In this document: positions 1-5,752 of the stretch, one piece after another
Layout of the letters: every line of letters begins with the position of its first letter
Position numbering within the stretch: the stretch's first letter is position 1
Assembly: GCA_025934615.1 (NCBI GenBank)
Contig: JAICXS010000131.1
Span: 1-6,137 of the forward strand
Source of the DNA: Nitrospiraceae bacterium
Lineage (GTDB): Bacteria > Nitrospirota > Nitrospiria > Nitrospirales > Nitrospiraceae
DNA length: 6,137 bases
Reading direction: 5' to 3'
Position numbers and translations under genes: made by a program
Notes under the pieces: generated by a model
The model's database searches: none
Told to the model about the DNA's origin: nothing
What the model saw: only the letters and a program-made list of their open reading frames with translations

Positions 1-560
1 GGTGATCGAATGTCCGCATCGATAATCGTACCGTCCTTAAAATAGAGTGTGCCGGTGCGTTCGCCATGGCTAAGCACGAGTGCGCCCGTTTTCTGATCGA
101 GCTCCAACATCTGAATCAGATCCAAGACGTTGACGTCGTCGAGCCGGCCGCTCAAGCCAATTCGATCCAGCGGTATTTTCTTCGCCTGCTCGATCCGGTC
201 GATCATCGTCTCGACATGCTCGGCGAGCTGATCCAGCGGGCAAGGCTTCGTGAGGTAATCGTCGGAGCCGATTTTGCGAGCTTTGATGCGGTCGGTGTCT
301 TGATCTCGCGCGGTGAGAAAAATGAACGGAATCGTTCGTGTGGCGGTGTCCCGACGAAGCCGGCTACAGAGTTCGTAGCCGTCGAGTCCGGGCATGCCGA
401 TGTCGGCGATGATTAGATCGGGGCGATCAGTGGATACTTTGTGAATTGCATCCAAGCCGTTCTCCGCGGTCTCCACCTCGTAGTGCCGAGCGCGGAGATA
501 CAGAGACACGACCCGTCGGAGGTGCGCTTCGTCATCGACGACGAGAATCTTGGCAGCCAT
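1..560 (-). CDS. Response regulator, receiver + DUF4388 (partial, 3' end outside window)
   Basis: The gene starts at the ATG at 560-558 and runs off the left edge; 186 residues are visible. Residues about 4-122 are a CheY-like receiver: acidic pair D9/D10, phosphoacceptor D53 in the stretch IIADIGMPGLDG, T83 and the K105-P106 pair are all present, so it should accept a phosphoryl group. A short linker leads into residues about 135-186, which match the start of a DUF4388 (PATAN-like) domain (GRLDDVNVLDLIQMLELDQKTG, then a GxLYFKDGxIIDA strand-turn). DUF4388 is known as a small domain fused to receivers, thought to mediate protein interactions; there is no DNA-binding domain in the visible part. 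A weak AGGG lies 7 nt before the ATG. It is the last gene of the co-oriented block, 138 bp after clpX. The cognate kinase is not certain; the neighbouring kinase is one candidate. The C-terminus and total length are unknown. Confidence 0.9.
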   Translation of the reverse strand, partial: MAAKILVVDDEAHLRRVVSLYLRARHYEVETAENGLDAIHKVSTDRPDLIIADIGMPGLDGYELCSRLRRDTATRTIPFIFLTARDQDTDRIKARKIGSDDYLTKPCPLDQLAEHVETMIDRIEQAKKIPLDRIGLSGRLDDVNVLDLIQMLELDQKTGALVLSHGERTGTLYFKDGTIIDADIRS

Positions 561-605
561 AGCATGACCCTATGATGCCCGATGGACAATGCTTGTCAGG
601 CGAAC

Positions 606-629
606 ATGAGCCGGCGCAGACCGACTCAT
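606..629. repeat. Imperfect inverted repeat between clpX and the DUF4388 regulator
   Basis: Positions 606-614 (ATGAGCCGG) and 621-629 (CCGACTCAT) pair over 8 of 9 positions around a 6-nt loop. It lies about 70 nt after the clpX stop and about 46 nt before the next start codon. No U-tract follows on the minus strand, so it is not a classical intrinsic terminator. It could slow polymerase, protect an mRNA 3' end, or be chance. The rest of the 561-698 spacer shows nothing convincing. Confidence 0.3.
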
Positions 630-694
630 TCCCCTCGGCTACGTTGAGGACGTTGACGAACCGAAAACGAATCAGATGGCCCCGTGTCGTTCGC

Positions 695-708
695 CGTGTC
701 ATGACACG
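695..708. repeat. 14-bp perfect palindrome across the clpX stop codon
   Basis: CGTGTCATGACACG is self-complementary over 14 bp and contains the TGA stop of clpX (701-699). As RNA it can form a 5-bp stem with a CATG loop. A second copy of the left arm (CGTGTC, 683-688) could pair alternatively with 703-708. No U-tract follows, so terminator function is not supported. It could be an mRNA end structure or a protein site. Confidence 0.4.
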
Positions 709-1982
709 ATCTGCGGCTGTCCCGTCCCATGAATCACCTCTTCCGTGATGACAATGGAGGTGACGCCTTGCAACGCTGGTACTTCGTACATCAAATCGAG
801 CATGACCTCTTCCAGAATGGCCCTCAGCGCGCGGGCTCCGGTTCGAAGCGGGCCGGCGCGATGGGCGATGGCTTTGACGGCATCGGGAGTGAATTCGAGA
901 CGTACATTTTCCAGCTCGAACATCGCCTGATATTGCTTAAGCAGCGCATTCTTCGGCTCCGTGAGCACCCGCATGAGCGCTCCTTCATCCAAATCAGAGA
1001 GGGTCGTAAAAATGGGAAAGCGTCCTACGAACTCCGGAATCAATCCATATTTCAGCAGATCTTCCGGTTGCGTCACCTCCAGCAGACCGGCGCCTTTGTT
1101 CGTGTGGCGGGTCGTCGTGCCCGAGCCAAAACCGATACGTTTGTCCGTGGTCCGTTGCCCGACGATTTGATCCAGCCCGACGAAGGCGCCCCCGCAAATA
1201 AACAAAATATTGGACGTATCGACACGAATATAGTCCTGTTCGGGATGCTTGCGTCCACCCTTCGGCGGTACGTTACACGTGGTACCTTCCACCAGTTTCA
1301 GCAGGGCCTGCTGCACGCCCTCGCCGGAGACGTCTCGCGTGATGGACGCGCTCTCCGATTTGCGGCTGATCTTATCGATTTCATCGATGTAGACGATGCC
1401 GGTCTCGGCTTTTTTTACGTCGAACTCCGCCGCCTGCAGGAGTTTTAGGACCACGTTCTCGACGTCTTCTCCGACGTACCCGGCTTCCGTCAGCGTCGTG
1501 GCATCGGCAATGGCGAAGGGCACGTGAAGAATCTTGGCGAGAGTCTGCGAGAGCAGCGTCTTGCCGGTCCCCGTGGAACCGATCATGAGAATGTTGCCCT
1601 TCTGTAATTCCACTTCCCGCAAGCGGTGTCGGCTCAGGATACGTTTGTAGTGGTTATGAACGGCTACTGACAGGACTTTTTTCGCGCGTTCCTGGCCAAT
1701 AACATATTGGTCCAGGATGCTCTTCATTTCCGTCGGTTTCGGGAGCTGAATATTCAGCGGTAACGAGGATGCTTGTCCTGCCCCTCCGGAGCCCTCGGCA
1801 AGGAAGGTGCTGCAGAGCCGCACACATTCATTACAGATGAGAAGACTCGATCCTGTCTGGCAGGTTTGGCAGTGATAGGGAGCGGGGCTTTCGATGAGGC
1901 TTTTGACCACGTTTTCCCGCTTGCCACAGAAGGAACATTGCCGGTCGCGTCGATCCTTATTTTGGCGTGATTCCCAAAACAC
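699..1982 (-). CDS. clpX: ClpX-type AAA+ protease-unfoldase with modified zinc-finger domain
   Basis: ATP-driven hexameric unfoldase that feeds substrates to ClpP. I chose GTG at 1982-1980: a GGGAG Shine-Dalgarno lies 8 nt upstream and the product is 427 aa, close to ordinary ClpX (about 424). The frame stays open to a TTG at 2036, which would add 18 residues but has no well-placed Shine-Dalgarno. In GTG numbering: zinc-binding region 16-57; Walker A GSTGTGKT 135-142; pore loop GYVG 168-171; Walker B IVYIDE 196-201; RKH loop 244-246; ClpP-docking IGF loop 283-285; arginine finger R321 in IPEFVGR; sensor II GAR 382-384. All motor and ClpP-docking motifs are intact. The odd part is the zinc finger: C16, C19, C38, C41, C50, C53 and C57, about 12 residues and one CxxC pair more than usual. 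There is no clpP or tig neighbour; it follows the kinase gene by 66 bp, so it is probably a second, specialised ClpX. Confidence 0.95.
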   Translation of the reverse strand: MFWESRQNKDRRDRQCSFCGKRENVVKSLIESPAPYHCQTCQTGSSLLICNECVRLCSTFLAEGSGGAGQASSLPLNIQLPKPTEMKSILDQYVIGQERAKKVLSVAVHNHYKRILSRHRLREVELQKGNILMIGSTGTGKTLLSQTLAKILHVPFAIADATTLTEAGYVGEDVENVVLKLLQAAEFDVKKAETGIVYIDEIDKISRKSESASITRDVSGEGVQQALLKLVEGTTCNVPPKGGRKHPEQDYIRVDTSNILFICGGAFVGLDQIVGQRTTDKRIGFGSGTTTRHTNKGAGLLEVTQPEDLLKYGLIPEFVGRFPIFTTLSDLDEGALMRVLTEPKNALLKQYQAMFELENVRLEFTPDAVKAIAHRAGPLRTGARALRAILEEVMLDLMYEVPALQGVTSIVITEEVIHGTGQPQIVS

Positions 1983-1990
1983 TCGTATGA

Positions 1991-1995
1991 CTCCC
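1991..1995 (-). promoter_or_regulatory. Ribosome binding site deciding the clpX start
   Basis: GGGAG on the minus strand, 8 nt before the GTG at 1982. It favours this start over the upstream in-frame TTG at 2036, whose nearest purine-rich stretch (GAGG at the end of the kinase gene) is about 15 nt away. Confidence 0.6.
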
Positions 1996-2016
1996 GCGGC
2001 TACGATGTCTACGATT

Positions 2017-2022
2017 ATTGTA
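2017..2022 (-). promoter_or_regulatory. Possible -10 element before clpX
   Basis: Minus-strand TACAAT matches TATAAT at five of six positions. It would place a transcript start about 28 nt before the clpX GTG. No recognisable -35 hexamer lies at 16-18 bp spacing, so an internal promoter is only a possibility, and read-through from the kinase gene is the simpler view. Confidence 0.2.
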
Positions 2023-2048
2023 CTGCACCCCAGCAAAACCGCGGCATC

Positions 2049-4055
2049 TTACCTCGCTTGCCGATCCAACTCAAGCGGGTAATTCACCCGAGAGGGCACG
2101 GGCTCCGAGGGGAACCGAAGGGTAAATCGAGTGCCCTTGCCGGCCTCACTGTGCACGCTGATCGTCCCTCCATTATCTTGGATGAGGCGCTTGACATTCG
2201 TCAAGCCGAGCCCCGTTCCGTACTCTTTGGTCGTGAAGAACGGCTCAAAGATGCGGGTCACATTCGCGTCAGGAATCCCGCAGCCCGTATCGGCGATTTC
2301 GATCGCGATGGCGCCGTCCTGTTCCCTTCGAACGGCAATCGTCAATGCTCCGAGCCCCGACATCGCTTCTCGGGCATTGATGAAGAGATTCACCAACGCT
2401 TCTTTGACCTGTTCCGGATCGACATGGAGAGCCGGCAAATGCGGATCGAAGTGAGTTCTTATGGCGATGTGTTCGTGTCCGCCTTGGGCTTTCCATTGCC
2501 ACAGGGCCGATTGCACCAACTCCTCTGCCGCAGTCGGTTTCAACTCCGGTGGCTTCTGTCTGGCATACCGAAGGAAGTCATTAATGCGGTGCGTAAGACG
2601 GTCGACTTCGTCGATGATGTAGCGCGTCACCTCCTGCTTTACGGCATCAGGCTGCTGTTCTTCGAGCACGAGCTGGGCGGAACTGCGAATGACGCCCAGA
2701 GGATTCCGCAGATCATGCGCCAAGGCAGCGAGCAATTGGCCGACTGAGGCCAGCTTCTCTTTGCGAAGCAGTTCGTCATGTTGGACGTGAATCGTGTGGA
2801 GGCTCTCTTCCAGCGTGTGGCGCATGGCCGTGAATGTTCTGGCAAGATCTTCAATCTCGTCGCCGGTACGGATTTCCACCGCCGGTTCGGGTGGAGCAGG
2901 CGGTTCCGAGAGCGTGCCCGATGACAGCGCCAGCATATCCCGTCGCAATGTGTCGGCTTCCCGCCGCAGCGCGAGGATAGGTTTCACGATTGTGTAGCCG
3001 ACCCCAAATCCCAGCGAGGCGAGGACGACGACGAGTCCGAATCCGATCAAGCCGACCGTCAGCAAGAGGGAATAGATGGGCGCGTACGTTTCTTCCGGTT
3101 GCTGGCGTACGAACGCGAACCAGCGGTGCCCTCCGAGGCTCAGAGGTGACAGTCGATAAGAGAAACGGACCGGGGCGGCTCCGATAATCGAATTGTGGCC
3201 GCCATGGGCATCGTCTTCGGCGACTAACCAGACAGGATGATCTTGCGCCAACTGATTAATCAGCGCGTGCTGAATCAAATGTTCGGTAGGAGGGAGGACA
3301 GGACAGACGAGCGGCGTCCCTGCCGTGTCCAGCAACATGCCGTGACCCGTCTCACCGACTTGGATTGGCAAGATCGTATCCATCAGCACCTTGCGCTTCA
3401 AAATAAGGCCGACCACGCCGATCGGCTCATCATGGTCCTCGCCGGAGATCGGGACCGAAATTTCAAACACATAATCATTCAATTGCGGATCGAGATGGAG
3501 TGAGCTCACATATGCGGTGTCGAAGCCGTTGTCGAACGCTTCCTGCCACCAGGTTTCCTGCCCATTCAGATAGGGCGCGTGCACATCGTTCGAGGCGACC
3601 AAAGCGCCGTGATTATCGGCGATGATGACGCGGACGTAATGGTCTTCGTCATGTGCCCAGTCCATGAGGTAATTGATGGTTTGAACCACAGGCAGACGTC
3701 CCTTGTTGAGTTGGGTCAAGAGCTTGGGCGAGTAGCCCTCGCGCAAGAGCTGCTGAACCTCCTCATCGGTTTTCCCGGCATAGCGCTGGTTGGAGAGTTC
3801 TACGATTCGACGCACTAAAACGGGCGCCGCGGCCAATTGTATGGCGCGGTCGATTTCCATATCGACCGCGCCGGAAATGCGGATGGCCGTGGACCGGGCA
3901 ATTTCCTGAAAGCTGCTTCCGATGGAATGCTTGACACTATTCGTGCTGTAGAGATAGGTAGCGACGAGCGCCACGATGCCGGGGACGATGCCGACAATCA
4001 AGAGGGCGACAAAAAACTTCTTTTGCAGGCCGCCGGTTCTGGGGGAGAGTGTCAT
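2049..4055 (-). CDS. Membrane sensor histidine kinase with dCache sensor domain
   Basis: 668 residues from ATG 4055. TM helix 1 (about 14-36) and TM helix 2 (about 327-350) flank an extracytoplasmic region of about 290 residues. That region reads as a double Cache domain: VRVIIADNHGALVASN, then QETWWQEAFDNG, then a VPISG...IGVVGL strand pair, with a second subdomain at GETGHGMLLDTAG. A HAMP-like linker (about 350-420) carries a Pro-rich stretch EPPAPPEP (384-391). HisKA has H447 in AHDLRNP. The ATPase has the N-box NLFINARE (556-563), G1 DTGCGIP (589-595), F-box FEPFFTTK (603-610) and G2 GTGLGL (613-618). All catalytic residues are present, so it should autophosphorylate. This is the NtrB/AtoS-like type that usually pairs with NtrC-type regulators, and such a regulator sits 155 bp upstream. 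The ligand cannot be read from sequence; Cache domains bind small molecules such as organic acids and amino acids. The Shine-Dalgarno is weak. Confidence 0.95.
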   Translation of the reverse strand: MTLSPRTGGLQKKFFVALLIVGIVPGIVALVATYLYSTNSVKHSIGSSFQEIARSTAIRISGAVDMEIDRAIQLAAAPVLVRRIVELSNQRYAGKTDEEVQQLLREGYSPKLLTQLNKGRLPVVQTINYLMDWAHDEDHYVRVIIADNHGALVASNDVHAPYLNGQETWWQEAFDNGFDTAYVSSLHLDPQLNDYVFEISVPISGEDHDEPIGVVGLILKRKVLMDTILPIQVGETGHGMLLDTAGTPLVCPVLPPTEHLIQHALINQLAQDHPVWLVAEDDAHGGHNSIIGAAPVRFSYRLSPLSLGGHRWFAFVRQQPEETYAPIYSLLLTVGLIGFGLVVVLASLGFGVGYTIVKPILALRREADTLRRDMLALSSGTLSEPPAPPEPAVEIRTGDEIEDLARTFTAMRHTLEESLHTIHVQHDELLRKEKLASVGQLLAALAHDLRNPLGVIRSSAQLVLEEQQPDAVKQEVTRYIIDEVDRLTHRINDFLRYARQKPPELKPTAAEELVQSALWQWKAQGGHEHIAIRTHFDPHLPALHVDPEQVKEALVNLFINAREAMSGLGALTIAVRREQDGAIAIEIADTGCGIPDANVTRIFEPFFTTKEYGTGLGLTNVKRLIQDNGGTISVHSEAGKGTRFTLRFPSEPVPSRVNYPLELDRQAR

Positions 4056-4108
4056 GATGCCCCGACGATCCGGATGGAGAGCAAACTTTGAGTAGAAGGC
4101 TAGTCCCG

Positions 4109-4137
4109 ATCATGTCGCCGGTCATGACGAAAGTCAA
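4109..4137 (-). promoter_or_regulatory. Candidate sigma-70-type promoter for the histidine kinase gene
   Basis: On the minus strand, TTGACT (4137-4132, five of six to the -35 consensus) is followed after exactly 17 bp by CATGAT (4114-4109, four of six to the -10). A transcript would start near 4101, giving a leader of about 45 nt to the kinase ATG at 4055. This would allow the kinase and clpX to be expressed separately from the regulator upstream. The rest of the 4056-4210 spacer shows no gene. Supported only by consensus matching. Confidence 0.4.
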
Positions 4138-4198
4138 GCGCGAGTCAATCAATGCACCGATGCAAACGGCGAGCAAAGGGCAGCGAGACGGGAGCAGT

Positions 4199-4219
4199 CG
4201 CGGCAGGGCGTCAGCCGCG
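4199..4219. repeat. GC-rich stem-loop across the stop codon of the NtrC-type regulator
   Basis: CGCGGC (4199-4204) and GCCGCG (4214-4219) form a perfect 6-bp GC stem around a 9-nt loop that holds the TGA stop (4213-4211). No U-run follows on the minus strand, so it is not a standard intrinsic terminator. It could be an mRNA-processing or partial attenuation structure between the regulator and kinase genes. Confidence 0.3.
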
Positions 4220-5617
4220 TTCCGGACTTTCGTCAGGATCGCCCAGGTGATATTTCGACATCCGGTACCGTAGCGTATTGCGCGTGACTTTGAGCAAGCG
4301 GCTGGCTTCAGACACATTTCCGCCGGTCTTCTCCAGCGCCTCCTTCAACATCGCTTTTTCCACCTCTTCGACGGACAGCCCTAACGAGAGGAGGGAAACG
4401 GGAGAGGACGGCGACGCCGCGGACGACGTGGACTCCGGCGACGCTTTGAGGGTGGACGGGAGATGCTCCGGTCTGATGTCCCCTTCGCGACAACTCATCG
4501 TGATCCATTCGACAACATTATGAAGCTCGCGGACGTTGCCCGGCCAATGATGGCGTTGCAACATGGCGAGCGCATCGGGTGAGACGCCGCGAAGACGGAG
4601 ACCGCGTTCACGGCAGGTTGTCGTGAGGAAGGCATCGAGCAGATCGGGAATGTCCTCGCGCCGTTCGCGCAAAGGCGGAATGTACAGCGGGCAGACGTTG
4701 AATCGGTAATACAGGTCCTCACGAAACTTCCCTTTTTTTATCAGTTCCGCCAGGTCTTGATTGGTGGCGCCGATCACGCGAATATCAACCTTGACCCCCT
4801 GTGTGGCGCCCAACGGCTCCACCGTATGATCTTCCAGCACCCGTAGCAGTTTGGCCTGCGCCGCAGGACTCATCTCGCCAATTTCGTCCAAAAACAGCGT
4901 GCCACGGTCGGCAAGTTGGAATCGGCCGGGTTTCGCTTTCTTGGCATCGGTAAAGGCGCCCTTTTCGTACCCGAAGAGTTCCGATTCCAGCAGGGTTTCG
5001 GGAATACCGGCGCAATTGACCGCCACTAACGGTCCAGCCGCGCGGGGACCGGCATAATGAATGGCGCGTGCCAGCAATTCCTTGCCCGTTCCGCTTTCGC
5101 CGGTGATCAGCACGGTCGCATCCGTTCGGGCCATCTCTGTGGCGAGCCGCTTTACCTCTTCCAGCGCTTTCGACCGGCCGACGATGCGCTCAAATCCGAA
5201 CCGTTCGTGGAGACCTGCCTGGAGCGCGTGATAGTCTTGTGAGAGCCGCCGCGCCTCCAGCGCTCGTGCAATGACGATCTTCAATTCATCGTGATCGACC
5301 GGTTTGGAAATGTAATCGTACGCGCCTTTCTGCATCGCTTCGACGGCCGACTTGATCGTTCCAAACCCTGTAATGATGAGGACCGGTACGCCGGGCAACA
5401 CGCGTTTGGCCGCTTCGAGTACGTCGAGGCCGGAGCTGTGCCCGAGTTGCAGGTCGGTGAGGATTAGATCGATTCGGCCGCTGTGATTCAACAGGCGAAT
5501 GCCTTCTTCCCCCGAGTCGGCCAAGAGCAAATCATATCCTTCCTGCTTCAAGACCAATTCGAGCAGGCGGCGCATCCGTTCTTCGTCTTCGATGATGAGG
5601 AGTGTGGCAGGACGCAT
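4211..5617 (-). CDS. NtrC-family sigma-54-dependent response regulator
   Basis: 468 residues from ATG 5617, with AGG 6 nt upstream. Receiver, residues about 5-120: D11, phosphoacceptor D55 in LILTDLQLG, T83, K105. Central AAA+ domain, about 143-375: Walker A GESGTGKE (173-180), sigma-54 contact loop as GAFTDA (220-225), Walker B TLFLDEIGE (240-248), Arg-rich PPLRERREDIP, and PGNVRELHN sensor II (359-367). A Ser/Pro-rich linker (about 391-410) leads to a Fis-type HTH (about 416-456; GGNVSEASRLLKVTRNTLRYR). Together these define an enhancer-binding protein that remodels RNA polymerase-sigma-54 on phosphorylation. The contact loop has Asp where GAFTGA has its second Gly, a variant known in some family members. 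The histidine kinase downstream is the likely partner. Its target promoters are not identified; I found no convincing -24/-12 element in the spacers of this window. Confidence 0.96.
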   Translation of the reverse strand: MRPATLLIIEDEERMRRLLELVLKQEGYDLLLADSGEEGIRLLNHSGRIDLILTDLQLGHSSGLDVLEAAKRVLPGVPVLIITGFGTIKSAVEAMQKGAYDYISKPVDHDELKIVIARALEARRLSQDYHALQAGLHERFGFERIVGRSKALEEVKRLATEMARTDATVLITGESGTGKELLARAIHYAGPRAAGPLVAVNCAGIPETLLESELFGYEKGAFTDAKKAKPGRFQLADRGTLFLDEIGEMSPAAQAKLLRVLEDHTVEPLGATQGVKVDIRVIGATNQDLAELIKKGKFREDLYYRFNVCPLYIPPLRERREDIPDLLDAFLTTTCRERGLRLRGVSPDALAMLQRHHWPGNVRELHNVVEWITMSCREGDIRPEHLPSTLKASPESTSSAASPSSPVSLLSLGLSVEEVEKAMLKEALEKTGGNVSEASRLLKVTRNTLRYRMSKYHLGDPDESPERG

Positions 5618-5632
5618 AATTGACCTAATTGC

Positions 5633-5678
5633 CAGCGATCAGCACTCAGTCTCGGGGTAGGCTGACGGCTGATCGCTG
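5633..5678. repeat. Long inverted repeat in the leader of the NtrC-type regulator gene
   Basis: The arms CAGCGATCAGC (5633-5643) and GCTGATCGCTG (5668-5678) are perfectly complementary over 11 bp. After two mismatched pairs the stem resumes (5646-5652 with 5659-5665, including one G-U), leaving a 6-nt loop CGGGGT. The right arm also reads as heptad-like units GCTGACG GCTGATC GCTG, a pattern typical of dispersed intergenic repeats. No U-tract follows on the minus strand. It ends about 7 nt before the AGG ribosome site of the regulator gene, so it could be a queG mRNA-end structure, a REP-like element, or a leader structure affecting translation. Confidence 0.6.
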
Positions 5679-5696
5679 TTCACCGACGGGTTTACG

Positions 5697-5710
5697 TTGA
5701 CTATAGTCAA
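5697..5710. promoter_or_regulatory. 14-bp perfect palindrome, candidate operator
   Basis: TTGACTATAGTCAA is self-complementary over all 14 bp and AT-rich in a GC-rich region, as expected of a dimeric repressor or activator site. It lies in the only non-coding stretch upstream of the two-component genes. Its centre includes a -10-like TATAGT (see the promoter entry). The half-site resembles that of IscR-type sites, but the spacing is too short to assign it to that family. Confidence 0.45.
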
Positions 5711-5728
5711 TAGGAGATGGTCGCGCAA
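5700..5728 (-). promoter_or_regulatory. Possible promoter for the NtrC-type regulator gene
   Basis: On the minus strand TATAGT (5705-5700, five of six to the -10 consensus) lies 17 bp after TTGCGC (5728-5723, only three of six to the -35). The start would be near 5693, giving a leader of about 76 nt that contains the whole 5633-5678 hairpin. The weak -35 and the palindrome over the -10 would suit a regulated promoter. Consensus matching only. Confidence 0.3.
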
Positions 5729-5752
5729 GGTGGCGCGGTCGATCATGTTGCA

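Noticed and set aside
66..416. Plus-strand open frame of 116 codons
   Set aside because: It is a shadow of the receiver-DUF4388 gene, whose minus-strand translation has all receiver residues.
570..597. Possible promoter for the DUF4388 regulator (CTGACA, 16 bp, CATCAT on the minus strand)
   Set aside because: The spacing is short, the -10 is poor, and the transcript would begin almost at the start codon.
729..1448. Long plus-strand open frame of 239 codons opposite clpX
   Set aside because: It lies entirely antisense to a clear ClpX, its translation shows no domain or normal composition, and it is explained by high GC and codon bias of the opposite strand.
2058..2747. Plus-strand open frame of 229 codons opposite the kinase domain
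   Set aside because: Fully antisense to the HisKA/HATPase coding region, with no recognisable protein features.
3937..4317. Minus-strand open frame bridging the regulator and kinase genes
   Set aside because: It overlaps the ends of both genes out of frame, has no credible domain, and the spacer part looks non-coding.
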